Origin: Bacteroidales bacterium
GTDB taxonomy: Bacteria; Bacteroidota; Bacteroidia; Bacteroidales; Prolixibacteraceae
Assembly: GCA_012729335.1 (NCBI GenBank)
Contig: JAAYDJ010000037.1
Span: 62,001-126,000, forward strand
Direction of reading: 5' to 3'
DNA: 64,000 bases
Part shown: positions 1 through 8,811 of the stretch, in pieces
Layout: each line of letters starts with the position of its first letter
Position numbering within the stretch: the stretch's first letter is position 1
Made by a program: the position numbers and the translations under genes
The notes under the pieces: generated by a model
The model's input: the letters and a program-made list of their open reading frames with translations, nothing else
Database searches by the model: none
What the model was told of the DNA's origin: nothing

Positions 1-2
1 CT

Positions 3-683
3 GTTCCCCGCAGTTTTGACAGAAAGGAGAACGCTGAAATCGGTGGTTTTCTGGCGGCGACCCTGGCCTGGGGCAAACGGGAGCAGATCCTGGTGAGTGC
101 CCGCCGCCTCATGGGGATCATGGACCATGACCCCTACGGATTTCTAACCGGGGCCTCCCCTGAAGAACTCGCCGTGGCTACGCGCTTCTGCCACCGCACT
201 TTCAACGGTGCGGATGCCCATTTCTTTTTCCTGGCCCTGCGGAACCTTTACCTGCGGCACGGGGGACTGGAGGCGGTTTTCACCCGGGGGTACCGCGAGG
301 GGGGGAGTGTGGCGGCGGCGCTGAGTCATTTCCGGGAGGTGTTTCTGGAGCCGGGAGCCCCCGCACGGAGCCTCCGTCATGTCGCCGACGTGCGCGCCGG
401 CTCGGCCGCCAAACGGCTTAACATGTTCCTGCGCTGGATGGTCCGCGATGACCACCGGGGGGTCGACCTGGGCCTCTGGAAAGGAATTCCCCCCTCGGCT
501 CTGATGCTCCCCCTTGATGTGCATACCGGAAATGTGAGCCGTAAACTGGGGATCCTCACCCGTACCCAAAACGACTGGAAAGCCGTGGAAGAGGTCACGG
601 CTGCACTCCGCCTCTTCGACCCCCGCGATCCCGTAAAGTACGACTTCGCCCTCTTCGGCTTGGGCCGCTTTGAAGGATTCTGA
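3..683 (+). CDS. TIGR02757 family protein (5' partial)
   Basis: The frame is open from the first bases of the window, so the true start lies upstream and about 226 residues are visible. The visible part begins VPRSFDRKENAEIGGF and continues into FLAATLAWGKR, typical of the conserved N-terminal region of the TIGR02757 (DUF2400) family, so only a short N-terminus is missing. The later segment LPLDVHTGNVSRKLGIL and the C-terminal DPVKYDFALFGLG are also family-typical. The biochemical role of the family is not established. It converges on upp with about 120 bp between the stops and no clear hairpin there. Confidence 0.85.
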   Translation, partial: VPRSFDRKENAEIGGFLAATLAWGKREQILVSARRLMGIMDHDPYGFLTGASPEELAVATRFCHRTFNGADAHFFFLALRNLYLRHGGLEAVFTRGYREGGSVAAALSHFREVFLEPGAPARSLRHVADVRAGSAAKRLNMFLRWMVRDDHRGVDLGLWKGIPPSALMLPLDVHTGNVSRKLGILTRTQNDWKAVEEVTAALRLFDPRDPVKYDFALFGLGRFEGF

Positions 684-805
684 GGTCAGGTCAGTGCCCC
701 GTTCGTCAAACCTGCCCTGGGTAGGCACTCTTTACGTTTTCCGCAAGGGGCTTGTTGAAACCCTTACCCCAGCAGGCAGTTATAAATGAAATCCCGGACT
801 CTGTT

Positions 806-1468
806 TTATTTGGAATCGATTTTGGCGCCATAGGCCAGGTCCCCCGCATCTCCCAGTCCGGGTACGATATATGATTTGGCATTGAGCCCCTCGTCGATCG
901 CCCCCAGCCAGAGGGTAACCCGCTCATCGTGGATCTTGTCCCTGAGGTAATCGACGCCCTGGCGGCTGGCAATCAGCGACACCAGATGGATATGCCCGGG
1001 TGTTCCCTTGCTCAGCAGGGCATGATAGCTGATCTCCATCGAAAGGCCCGAGGCCAGCATCGGATCTGAAAGAATGACCACCTTACCATCGAGGGAAGGT
1101 GATGACATGTATTCAAATTCGATTTGAAAGCTGTGGTCTTCGGTGTATTTCCGGTAGGCCGAGATAAAACAGTTTTCGGCGTGGTCAAAGATGCGGAGCA
1201 TGCCCTGGTGCATGGGAAGCCCTGCCCGGAGAATAGTGGCCAGCACAGGTTGGACCGCCAGTTGCGGTACCGCTGCCACCCCCAGGGGGGTGATCACCTC
1301 CCTGGTTTCGTAGGGCAGGGTCTTGCTGATCTCATAGGCGAAAATCTCCCCCAGCCGCTGCAGGTTCTCTCTGAAACGCAGCGGATCAGCCTGGATACGG
1401 TGGTCTCTGATTTCGGCGAGATACTGGTCGAGGATGGAATGGCGGTTGCCGGTTACGATGATTTCCAT
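806..1468 (-). CDS. upp: Uracil phosphoribosyltransferase
   Basis: This 220-residue protein matches the UPRTase family, which converts uracil and PRPP to UMP in pyrimidine salvage. The PRPP-binding stretch reads VVILSDPMLASGLSM (about residues 130-145); most family members have DPMLATGGS, so the second half of the loop is variant, as in several Bacteroidota homologues. The uracil-binding C-terminal region contains IVPGLGDAGDLAYG. The start MEIIVTGNRHSILDQ is supported by family alignment from the first residues. It is divergent from the downstream glycosyltransferase with about 140 bp between starts. Confidence 0.92.
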   Translation of the reverse strand: MEIIVTGNRHSILDQYLAEIRDHRIQADPLRFRENLQRLGEIFAYEISKTLPYETREVITPLGVAAVPQLAVQPVLATILRAGLPMHQGMLRIFDHAENCFISAYRKYTEDHSFQIEFEYMSSPSLDGKVVILSDPMLASGLSMEISYHALLSKGTPGHIHLVSLIASRQGVDYLRDKIHDERVTLWLGAIDEGLNAKSYIVPGLGDAGDLAYGAKIDSK

Positions 1469-1606
1469 TGGGTTATAGTTTAGTACGGGCTCCCGGGAAG
1501 GAGATTCCCCCTCCCGGGTGAACCCAGGCGAAGTTAAGTAAAAAATAGCCTTCAGTGGGTGGTTCTCCCGGTGAAACGCCTAATTTTGCCTGAATCCGGA
1601 ATCCTG

Positions 1607-3214
1607 ATGAATCCATCCTCAGAAAGAATCTGCAGGCCAGTGAGGCCCTTTGGGGAAATGCTCCCCTGGTTGCTGGTTGCTGCCGTGGTCCTGGCCACGG
1701 GGGGACTTCCATTTTTCTGGGATACCCTACAGCTGGCATCCCGCCATGCCCATTTTTTTTATGAGAACCGTTTCGAAAGTCTCTTCTTGCCCAATGACAT
1801 GGACAGCGGCCATATTCCTGCCTTCGGGATGTATGTGGCCATGGCATGGCAGCTCCTGGGCCGGAGCTTGTGGGTGAGCCACCTGGCGATGTTTCCTTTT
1901 GTGGCAGGGACCCTCTGGTTTACACGCCGGATAGCCGGCCGGCTATTCCCCCGGGAACAAGCCTGGCTGGTCACCCTTCTCATGGTGGCCGACGCCACCC
2001 TGCTTGCCCAGTTTTCCCTGGTCTCCCCCGATATCTGGATCGCCTGCTTTTTCACCATGGCCCTGTGGGCTTTCCTGGAACAAAAACGGAAAACCATGGC
2101 CGTGGCTTTCCTTTTCCTGGCCCTGACCAGCATGCGGGGCATGATGATCGTTGCCGCCTTCTTCCTGACCGAGGCAATCCTGCTTTTCTTTCCCGAAAAA
2201 AGGAGGCAGGATCCCTTCTTACGGCCGGATGACCCCTCTATGCGGCCACAGGATCCCTCCCTGCAGCCACAGGATTCCTTTTTACGGCCACAGGACCGCT
2301 CCAATCCACAGGGGCCTTCCTTTCCGGAGGGGCGTTCTTTCCTGCGGCAGGGTCTCAGCATCCTTTTCAGGGCCCTCCCCGTTTACCTTCCTGCTGCCCT
2401 GCCTGTACTCCTCTACCTGGGTGCCCACTTCCTGCGCACCGGATGGGTGGGGTACCACCCCGATATGCCCTGGGCAGAGCACTTTGCCCGCGTCGACCTG
2501 ACCGGTTTCCTGCGCAATCTCCTTATTTTCACCTGGCGCCTGGCCGACCAGGGACGTCTTTTCATCTGGATCACCGGTGCCGCCCTTCTCCTGCGCGCGC
2601 TCCGGTCCCGCCCGGGAACCACCCCTGACGGGCGGCTGCTGATCACCCTCACGCTGGTGCTGGCCGCCGTTTTCAGCTATTCGGCCCTGACCTACCGCAA
2701 CCTGGCCGGCCACCGCTACCTCCTGCCCCTTTTCCTGATGGCCGCCCTTACCGTCTCCTACCACCTCTTTCTTTTTGTGGCCAACAAACACAGGGTTGTC
2801 CTTGTCCTGCTCTTCCTGCTGGCCGGGGAATTGTCGGGCCACTTCTGGGTATACCCCGATTCCATTGCAAAAGGGTGGGATGCAAGCCTTGCTTACCTGC
2901 CCTACCAGCCGCTGCGCCGCGACATGGTCCGCTTTCTGCAGGAGAAGGATGTCCCTCCCGAAACTGTCGGAACCTCTTTCCCCAACAACATCTCCTTCAA
3001 GTACATTGATTTGTCTGACGATACCCGGTCTTTCGGTACAGCAGGGGAGCAGGGCACTCCCTTTCGTTACCTGCTGTGGTCAAATGTGTTCAATGATTTT
3101 CCGGAGGCGCTGAAAGCGGAGGCTGAGGCTGAATGGAAGGTGGTCAGGGAGTTGCGCTGTGTGCAGGTGAGAATGATCCTGTATGAAAAGCCGGTGTCTG
3201 CCGGTGCGCATTAG
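1607..3214 (+). CDS. Multi-pass membrane glycosyltransferase-like protein
   Basis: About 535 residues with many hydrophobic helices, consistent with the ArnT/PMT-like (GT39/GT83, C superfamily) membrane glycosyltransferases that use polyprenyl-phosphate sugars at the periplasmic face. The first loop contains FFYENRF and later DMDSGHIPAFGMYVAMAWQLLG, a layout seen in this group. The reading frame is open further upstream from a GTG, but the ATG at 1607 begins a better N-terminus just before the first helix (PFGEMLPWLLVAAVVLA). A proline-rich heptapeptide repeat interrupts the protein at about residues 202-229. No acceptor or donor can be assigned. It lies alone between upp and a convergent methyltransferase gene. 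Confidence 0.7.
   Translation: MNPSSERICRPVRPFGEMLPWLLVAAVVLATGGLPFFWDTLQLASRHAHFFYENRFESLFLPNDMDSGHIPAFGMYVAMAWQLLGRSLWVSHLAMFPFVAGTLWFTRRIAGRLFPREQAWLVTLLMVADATLLAQFSLVSPDIWIACFFTMALWAFLEQKRKTMAVAFLFLALTSMRGMMIVAAFFLTEAILLFFPEKRRQDPFLRPDDPSMRPQDPSLQPQDSFLRPQDRSNPQGPSFPEGRSFLRQGLSILFRALPVYLPAALPVLLYLGAHFLRTGWVGYHPDMPWAEHFARVDLTGFLRNLLIFTWRLADQGRLFIWITGAALLLRALRSRPGTTPDGRLLITLTLVLAAVFSYSALTYRNLAGHRYLLPLFLMAALTVSYHLFLFVANKHRVVLVLLFLLAGELSGHFWVYPDSIAKGWDASLAYLPYQPLRRDMVRFLQEKDVPPETVGTSFPNNISFKYIDLSDDTRSFGTAGEQGTPFRYLLWSNVFNDFPEALKAEAEAEWKVVRELRCVQVRMILYEKPVSAGAH
2210..2293 (+). repeat. 21-nt tandem repeat inside the glycosyltransferase gene
   Basis: Four consecutive 21-nt units plus a partial fifth encode a heptapeptide of consensus D-P-S-L-R-P-Q. 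The repeat sits in what should be a loop between membrane helices. Length changes by whole units would keep the frame. Confidence 0.8.
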
Positions 3215-3258
3215 CCGTTCCGCACCTGTCTTCCGGAAAAAAGCGCACATGGGCCCGG

Positions 3259-4032
3259 TCAGGGCTGTATCCTGGTACAGCGGAAGATCAGTTCTCTTTC
3301 GCCGTTTCCGGTGCTCATGATTTGTCGTTCTTCGGGGGTGAGTTGCCGGGCATAGTCGATTTCCTCGATGGTGATTCCCGGTCTGCTCAGGCGGGTGGCG
3401 AAGTCGCGGCCATGGAGCCGCACCAGGTCGCGTTCCCCGTAGCGGGCGAGTCTTTCTGCGGGAGTAGTCACGGACTGGTCTTCCAGGGTCTGCGGATTAT
3501 TCAGGTCCATGTCGGTCATCACCAGGGCCTGGCCGCCCGTTTTGAGCACCCGGTACATTTCATCGATGGCGCGGGCTTCGTGGGGGATATGCCCCAGGAC
3601 ATGGGAGCAGAGGAGATAATCGAAAGATGCGTCGGGCAAGGGGATGCGGGTCATGTCGATGACCGCTTCTCCCAGGGCGGGATTGAGGTCAGCGGCCACA
3701 TAATCGCCCGGGCGGGCCGACCGTTTGATTCTGCGGAGGATAGGCGCTTCCGGGGCGAAATGGAGAATGCGTGTTCCCGGTTCAAAGACGCGGGTTTCCC
3801 TTTCCAGGAAAATCATCAGCACCCGGGTTCTTTCCAGGGAGTGGCACCATGGGCAAAGGGCATTGGCGCGGGGGATATTCCCGTAGGGCAAAAACTTCCG
3901 GAAGCTTCTGCCGCAACAGTTGCAGGTGACGCCCTTTCCGCGGAGGGTGAGGCTTCTCAGGCGCAGTTTCATCATCAGCAGGGCGATGCGCTGCCTTTCC
4001 GGGAGGAGGGTGCGGATCAGTTGACGGATCAT
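3259..4032 (-). CDS. SAM-dependent methyltransferase with N-terminal cysteine-rich motif
   Basis: A 257-residue class I methyltransferase. The N-terminal third carries CNCCGRSF and later CPWCHSLERTR, two CxxC pairs suggestive of a zinc knuckle. The Rossmann core follows: ILHFAPEAP (motif I region), YVAADLNP (motif II acidic), and PLPDASFDYLLCSHVLGHI with the post-core RVLKTGGQALV. This architecture is common in Bacteroidota glycan loci, but the substrate is unknown. It overlaps the upstream deacetylase gene by 4 nt, so it is the last gene of a four-gene operon. Confidence 0.75.
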   Translation of the reverse strand: MIRQLIRTLLPERQRIALLMMKLRLRSLTLRGKGVTCNCCGRSFRKFLPYGNIPRANALCPWCHSLERTRVLMIFLERETRVFEPGTRILHFAPEAPILRRIKRSARPGDYVAADLNPALGEAVIDMTRIPLPDASFDYLLCSHVLGHIPHEARAIDEMYRVLKTGGQALVMTDMDLNNPQTLEDQSVTTPAERLARYGERDLVRLHGRDFATRLSRPGITIEEIDYARQLTPEERQIMSTGNGERELIFRCTRIQP

Positions 4033-5057
4033 AGGCGGTGAATGGTGTTTCGGCCCGCGGGGGCTTTTAGCAGAAAATAGAGGTATTCCTCTTTGATCAG
4101 GCTCCGGGCACTCAGGGCACCCTTTTCCATGGGAATGCGATGGAGATGGCGGGGAAAGGCCTCCTTTTTAAGGCCCGAGATGCCGAAGGTGAGGCTGATT
4201 TCCCCTTCCGGGGGGTGGACACGGCGAAAGAAAGCGGCCCCTACCTCCTCGTCGGAAAAAGGAAAGGAGAACAGCAGTTGCTTCACGCCGAAGCGTTCCC
4301 TGAGCCAGAGGGTACTTTCCATGGCCTGGCGGAGCTGTTCCTCCGGAGGGACCTCCCGGAACAGAGGGTGGTCGAGGCCATGGCCCCCGAGGGTGAATCC
4401 CTGCCGCAAGAGATGGGCAATATCCTCTTCCTCGAGGTATATGGGTTGATTCCGCAGGTATGCGTCAAAGTCGACGCCCAGGAGGGGGGCCACCTCCCCT
4501 GTCATCTCCCGGCGGGGATAGTCGACGGCCAGGAGCTGTTCCCGCAGGGTGGGGGCCAGAATCCCTTTACCGGCGAGGAGGGTGGCGGCCTTTTTGCGGG
4601 CAGTTTCGCCCGTGGCGTCCAAACGGCTGATCAGCACGGATACCCTGAAGCGAAAAAAGAGGTCCCTCTGGCCGATGAATCCCGTGTTGAGGAAGAAGGT
4701 GGCGGGGATTCCCCTATCCTTGAGCAGGGGAGCGATGATGGTAGCGGCTTCCTTGAGTCCGTCGTCGAAGGAGAGGTGAAAGGAGGGCCTGGTGGGGGCC
4801 CTGCGGCCGGTGGCGATCTCTTCGAGGGTGGGGGCATCGATGGGTTCAAAGTGGCGGCAGAGCCAATCGAGGTCGTGGCGGAAGGTGCGGGTATCCCTGG
4901 TTTTCAGGACATGGCGGAGGTGTGGGGGAGGGTCGTCGCTCACGGCATGGTAAAAGGGAAGGATCACCTTTTGGCCTGAAAGGGCGAGGAGACCGGGCAG
5001 GGGCAGGGGAGAGGCAGCCACGCGGGTGAAGGTGCGGAGTAAATTCCGGGTGTCCAT
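4029..5057 (-). CDS. Polysaccharide deacetylase family protein (NodB-like)
   Basis: A 342-residue CE4-type protein. The key motif LSFDDGLKEAATIIAPLL is the NodB motif 1 with the two metal/catalytic aspartates, followed by GIPATFFLNTGFIG. A second motif, GGHGLDHPLF (about residue 220), resembles the H-[ST]-x-x-H metal motif with Gly at the Ser/Thr position (H-G-x-x-H), so activity is plausible but not certain. No clear signal peptide is seen. Operon context (FemAB-like protein, methyltransferase, second deacetylase-type protein) points to surface glycan modification. Confidence 0.8.
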   Translation of the reverse strand: MDTRNLLRTFTRVAASPLPLPGLLALSGQKVILPFYHAVSDDPPPHLRHVLKTRDTRTFRHDLDWLCRHFEPIDAPTLEEIATGRRAPTRPSFHLSFDDGLKEAATIIAPLLKDRGIPATFFLNTGFIGQRDLFFRFRVSVLISRLDATGETARKKAATLLAGKGILAPTLREQLLAVDYPRREMTGEVAPLLGVDFDAYLRNQPIYLEEEDIAHLLRQGFTLGGHGLDHPLFREVPPEEQLRQAMESTLWLRERFGVKQLLFSFPFSDEEVGAAFFRRVHPPEGEISLTFGISGLKKEAFPRHLHRIPMEKGALSARSLIKEEYLYFLLKAPAGRNTIHRL

Positions 5058-5065
5058 GGCGAAGG

Positions 5066-5989
5066 TTATTTTTTGATCAGCCGCAGGATCCGGGGCAGAC
5101 GGTTCAGATGAAACAGATAATAGGGGGTTTTGCCTGCGCCGAAGGCGGCGAAGAAGCGGTCGACGCCCTCGACGGAGGAGCCTTCGAAGTCAAAGGTAAG
5201 GGGTTTCCCGGCGTGGTCCCTGAAGAAGGTGTCGAGGATGGCGAAGCCGGCCCTCAGTTTCCGGCCCATTGGGTCTGAGGCCACGGCCATGTAGTAGGCT
5301 TTTTCGCGCCAGAGGATGAAAAAGGCGGCGGCCACGGGTTGACCGCCGGGGGTGCGGGCGGCCAGGAGGAGACCCCGGCCGTCGGGAAGGGTGGCTTCCA
5401 TCAGTTTTCTGAAGTTGCGCCAGGCGGCCGGGGGCACGGGAATCTCCCGGGCTTTCCGCAGCATGGCAAAAAAGAGGCCGGGGTGGTTTTCGCTGACCAC
5501 GCTGATCTGGTTACTGCGGGCTTTTTTCAGGTTTTGTGTGATATAGTCGTCGTAGTGTGCCGCAATGGCGGCATAGCCAAGATGGAGGGGCAGGGTGCGT
5601 GTGTGAAGCGGGGTGACCGAAAAGCCAGCCGCTGTGGCCTCTTCGGCGCCTGTTGACGCGGAATAGCGGATGTAAGGATAGCGGGAGGCCAGGAATTCAT
5701 AAAATGCGCGGGCCACCCCGGGGGGAGGAGATGGGTAAATGCCCAGCTGCTGGGCAAACATCGGCTGATAGACATATGAGATTCCCCATTTGCGGCGGAA
5801 GGCCACCGGCATCACATAGTGGTAATCGTCCCACACCAGGGCTTCCCAGGCACCGGCCATCACGTCAAGAAACCAGGGCCACGCGTAAACGGGTGCCGGC
5901 CCGCCGGCCTCCAGGCAGGCTTCATACCTGACCAGAGAAAGCGCTTTCCGGTTTATCCGCCTGAGGGGAGTATGCTCAGCTTCCGCCAT
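5066..5989 (-). CDS. FemAB/GNAT-like acyltransferase
   Basis: A 307-residue protein resembling the FemAB-like/GNAT group found in exopolysaccharide loci. Features are VYAWPWFLDVMAGAWEAL and the later KKARSNQISVV, SDPMGRKLRAGFAILDTFF and FDFEGSSVEGVDRFFAAFGAG, the last being the conserved C-terminal loop of the family. It likely transfers an acyl or aminoacyl group to an envelope glycan; this is inference. It overlaps the upstream gene by 14 nt and is followed by the CE4 gene after 8 nt, so the genes are co-transcribed. Confidence 0.65.
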   Translation of the reverse strand: MAEAEHTPLRRINRKALSLVRYEACLEAGGPAPVYAWPWFLDVMAGAWEALVWDDYHYVMPVAFRRKWGISYVYQPMFAQQLGIYPSPPPGVARAFYEFLASRYPYIRYSASTGAEEATAAGFSVTPLHTRTLPLHLGYAAIAAHYDDYITQNLKKARSNQISVVSENHPGLFFAMLRKAREIPVPPAAWRNFRKLMEATLPDGRGLLLAARTPGGQPVAAAFFILWREKAYYMAVASDPMGRKLRAGFAILDTFFRDHAGKPLTFDFEGSSVEGVDRFFAAFGAGKTPYYLFHLNRLPRILRLIKK

Positions 5990-7298
5990 TCCCGATCCCT
6001 TCCTTGTTCAAACGTTCGAAAACCATTTTGTATCCTCTCCAGAATCCTCTGTCGTTGAGAGACTCATTGTGCCAGATCGTGGAAAACAGGCCTCCGGTGG
6101 CTTTGACCTCCGCGTGCAGGGCGTTGAGGGTGGAAATGGCGTCCCGGGGCGACAATTGAAGGTATTGTCTGAGGGTGACGTCCATGGCCACGAATGGATG
6201 GATTTTGAGGGGAGTGACCTCTTCTTTTTCCAGGTCATAGAAGAAGAAGGGGGTGGCCGTGCCGGCCCTGAAGCCGGTGGCATCGGGGTATCCCATGGTA
6301 TAGTCTGCGGTGAGGCCTGCTTCAAGCAGTTTCCGATAGGTGCGGGGAAACTCCAGCAGGAGGTAGTGCTGACGGCTGGCCGATATCTGTGTGCCGGTGA
6401 TCTGCTCCAGCCTCTCCTTTTCCATGCAGAGCCGTCGTGTGGTGGGATCCTTCCCTGCGGTATAGGAGGGGTGAATCCCCGTCAGGAAAGTGGCGGCCGT
6501 TTGCCTGATGAGTTCCCTCAGGTGGCGGTTCCGCCATGTCACCTGCTTGTCATAACGGGCCCTGTCCCCCAAAAGGAAAAAATACATGAGCTTCTCTTCG
6601 TTTCCTTTGTAAACGGTGGAGATGAATCTGTAATTGTCATAGGGGTCTTCCCTTTTGCAGCAAAGCACCAGGAATTGTTCGGAGGCTGCGCTGAAGTTTC
6701 CGGTGAAGATCTTTCTGAGCAGGGTTGCGCTGTTTTTAAACAATCCCTTGTGGCGGTATGCCCAGGCATTGTCCACGTCGATGGTGGTGAGGAGCTGACA
6801 GGCGGGAGCGGCAAAGAGAGGTTGCCCGTATTTTTCTTCCAGGGCCCGGGCGATGAGGCGGGCCCAGCGGTTGACGACCGCTTTGGAGAGCAGTCCGTAG
6901 CGGTGGAGGAAGGATGCGGCGGCGGGGAACCTTCCGTGCTGGTCACGCGTTTCCGTGCCGTACTCCTCGAGGCGGGAGACGGCCAGGAAGGCGGAGGCAA
7001 AGGGATCAAAGGGCAAAAAGGAGCCGGGGGCCGCCGGGAAAAACCCGGTTTCACCCTTATAGGAAACCGGGGTGAGAGGGGGCATCTCCCGTGTGGTGGT
7101 CGTCAGCAGTGAATGTGATCCCATATATAAACCATCGCCGGCGGGAGCCGTGGCGTAACAGATGCCCGGAAAAGGGGAGTTCAGAAACGCCTCCCGGTCA
7201 GTGATTATGTTCACTTCCGAGCCGAGAATTTCCCTGAAGATCAATTGGCTGATGTATTCCAGGCGTGGATATTTTTGTTCCGCAAAAATCAGTATCAT
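5976..7298 (-). CDS. Polysaccharide deacetylase-like protein (DUF7033 type)
   Basis: About 440 residues. The start was set at the ATG at 7298 (MILIFAEQKYPRLEYI), because a TATATTTA near-match to the TAnnTTTG box lies just upstream (7319-7326) and family members begin this way; the frame is open to 7394. The N-terminal half resembles the DUF7033 region, and LLTTIDVDNAW followed by GIHPSYTAG and DYTMGYPDATGFRAGTATPF resembles a divergent CE4 fold with an aspartate pair. It ends with IWHNESLNDRGFW, a usual family tail. First gene of the glycan operon. Confidence 0.7.
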   Translation of the reverse strand: MILIFAEQKYPRLEYISQLIFREILGSEVNIITDREAFLNSPFPGICYATAPAGDGLYMGSHSLLTTTTREMPPLTPVSYKGETGFFPAAPGSFLPFDPFASAFLAVSRLEEYGTETRDQHGRFPAAASFLHRYGLLSKAVVNRWARLIARALEEKYGQPLFAAPACQLLTTIDVDNAWAYRHKGLFKNSATLLRKIFTGNFSAASEQFLVLCCKREDPYDNYRFISTVYKGNEEKLMYFFLLGDRARYDKQVTWRNRHLRELIRQTAATFLTGIHPSYTAGKDPTTRRLCMEKERLEQITGTQISASRQHYLLLEFPRTYRKLLEAGLTADYTMGYPDATGFRAGTATPFFFYDLEKEEVTPLKIHPFVAMDVTLRQYLQLSPRDAISTLNALHAEVKATGGLFSTIWHNESLNDRGFWRGYKMVFERLNKEGIGNGGS

Positions 7299-7418
7299 CA
7301 GTGTCCCAAGTTGTGGCCTAAATATACGAAAAAAACATTTGCCCCCAACGTGCTCACATCCAGCTTTCTGCATAGTGCGAAACATATTTTCCATGTTGGT
7401 GTGCCGGGTTTTGGTGCT

Positions 7419-8114
7419 TCAGAGGAGGCCGTTGTCGGCGAAACTGAAATGGCTTCTCTGGGTGATGATAAGATGGTCGAGGACCTGGATTTCCATGAGT
7501 TGGCCGGCATCTTTGATTTTCCGGGTGATTTGCAGGTCGGCGTCGGAAGGGGAGAGGTTACCGGAGGGGTGGTTGTGGCAGAGGATCATGGAGGTGGCTG
7601 ATTTTTCGACGGCGCATTTCATGATGGTGCGCACGTCGATGACCGTTCCGGTGATTCCTCCCTTGCTGACCATGTATTTGTCGAGGACGCGGTTGCTGCG
7701 GTTGAGCAGGAGGATCCAGAATTCTTCGTGGTTGAGGTCGCCCAGGAGGGGGGTCATAAGGGCTGCGGCCTCGTGGCTGCCGGTGATGGCGGGTTTTCCT
7801 GGGAGGGTGATTTCCCGGCGCCGGCGGCCCAGTTCCATGGCCGCCAGAATGTTGATGGCCTTGGCTTCACCGATGCCCTTGAAACGGGTCAGGAAATCGC
7901 TGTTCCGGCGCCCCAGGTCGTCAAGGTCGTTGTCCACGGCATGCAGTATCCTGCGTGAAAGCTCCACCGCCGTCTCCTCCGCACTCCCCGAACCGATCAG
8001 AATGGCGATCAACTCGGCATCACTCAGGGCCCGTGGCCCCCGTGACAACATCTTCTCGCGCGGACGATCCTCCACCGCCCACTCTTTCAGGTTCAGTTTT
8101 TTGTAACTCTCCAT
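7419..8114 (-). CDS. radC: RadC family JAB-domain protein
   Basis: A 231-residue RadC homologue. An N-terminal helix-hairpin-helix-like region (LTRFKGIGEAKAINILAAMELG) precedes a JAB/MPN metalloprotein domain with the signature HNHPSGNLSPSDADLQITR, giving the His-x-His...Ser...Asp metal set. The family is annotated as DNA repair, but the role is unresolved. The gene stands alone and runs in the same direction as the glycan operon, with about 120 bp between the genes. Confidence 0.93.
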   Translation of the reverse strand: MESYKKLNLKEWAVEDRPREKMLSRGPRALSDAELIAILIGSGSAEETAVELSRRILHAVDNDLDDLGRRNSDFLTRFKGIGEAKAINILAAMELGRRRREITLPGKPAITGSHEAAALMTPLLGDLNHEEFWILLLNRSNRVLDKYMVSKGGITGTVIDVRTIMKCAVEKSATSMILCHNHPSGNLSPSDADLQITRKIKDAGQLMEIQVLDHLIITQRSHFSFADNGLL

Positions 8115-8228
8115 CGCCGGTGCATTTGGGTGGCTTTCTGAACTCCAATTTACGCGATTATGACGAAAAGAGCCGTTTAAACCCGTTTAATGTTGGGAAA
8201 AGCCGGCGGCAATCTCTCCGGAAAGCAC

Positions 8229-8257
8229 AAAAAAAAACCTCTCCTTTTCAGGAGAGG
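8229..8257 (-). terminator. Rho-independent terminator of rpsT
   Basis: A 7-bp perfect stem (CCTCTCC at 8238-8244 with GGAGAGG at 8251-8257) and a 6-nt loop. On the minus strand it is followed by a long T run from the A tract at 8229-8237. It lies about 30 bp after the rpsT stop. Confidence 0.88.
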
Positions 8258-8286
8258 CTTTTTCGTCTCTTTATGAAATTGTTGCC

Positions 8287-8538
8287 TTACAACCGGTTGA
8301 TTTGTAATGCCAGCTTCGACTTGAGATTGGAAGCCTTGTTCTTGTGAATGACATTACGCTTGGCAAGCTTGTCAATCATAGATGCCACTTCGGGATACAG
8401 TTTCGCCGCTTCCTCCTTGTTGGTCTCTGAACGGAATTTCTTGATGGCATTGCGCGTGGTCTTGGCGTAATACCTGTTGTTCAGCCGCTTGGTTTCGGTC
8501 TGCCTGATCCTCTTTAATGCTGACTTGTGATTTGCCAT
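8287..8538 (-). CDS. rpsT: 30S ribosomal protein S20
   Basis: An 83-residue basic protein with the S20 hallmark [14 protein letters not shown] at the N-terminus and helical KAS...KLALQINRL at the end. It binds 16S rRNA in the small subunit. It lies 28 bp after tRNA-Glu on the same strand, has no promoter of its own that I can see, and is followed by a terminator, so the tRNA and rpsT are probably one transcript. Confidence 0.97.
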   Translation of the reverse strand: MANHKSALKRIRQTETKRLNNRYYAKTTRNAIKKFRSETNKEEAAKLYPEVASMIDKLAKRNVIHKNKASNLKSKLALQINRL

Positions 8539-8566
8539 TTTTAACTCTTTCCTTAATGAAAAACTG

Positions 8567-8638
8567 CAGTCGGTAGGGGATTCGAACCCCTATGGCAAGA
8601 ATGAAAATCTTGAATCCTAACCCTTAGATGAACCGACC
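8567..8638 (-). tRNA. tRNA-Glu (TTC)
   Basis: The minus strand folds as a 72-nt cloverleaf without encoded CCA. The acceptor is GGTCGGT with ACCGACT (one G-T pair), the anticodon stem CAAGA/TCTTG encloses loop TTTTCAT with anticodon TTC, and the T arm is AGGGG TTCGAAT CCCCT. The discriminator base is G. Confidence 0.95.
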
Positions 8639-8667
8639 GTTTTGATCTTTTTCTGAAAATCGGACTG

Positions 8668-8697
8668 CAAAGATAAATGTTTTTTGTAATCCTGCAA
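8668..8697 (-). promoter_or_regulatory. Bacteroidota-type promoter of tRNA-Glu/rpsT
   Basis: On the minus strand, TTG (8695-8697) is followed after exactly 19 nt by TATCTTTG (8668-8675), a full match to the Bacteroidota -33/-7 consensus. Transcription should begin near 8661, about 23 nt before the mature tRNA. Confidence 0.8.
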
Positions 8698-8811
8698 AAC
8701 AGAAAGAACTTTTTTGCCTTCAACGGAGGTATGGTGTACCTGCCTGTTTTTTTGGCGCTGCAAAGAAAATAACTTTTTCTGAAATTTCGAGGGGCCTAAA
8801 AAATTTTTTTC

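Noticed and set aside
6069-7112. A 347-codon plus-strand frame opposite the DUF7033 gene
   Set aside because: It is the antisense shadow of a gene with clear family features in a GC-rich region where opposite frames stay open.
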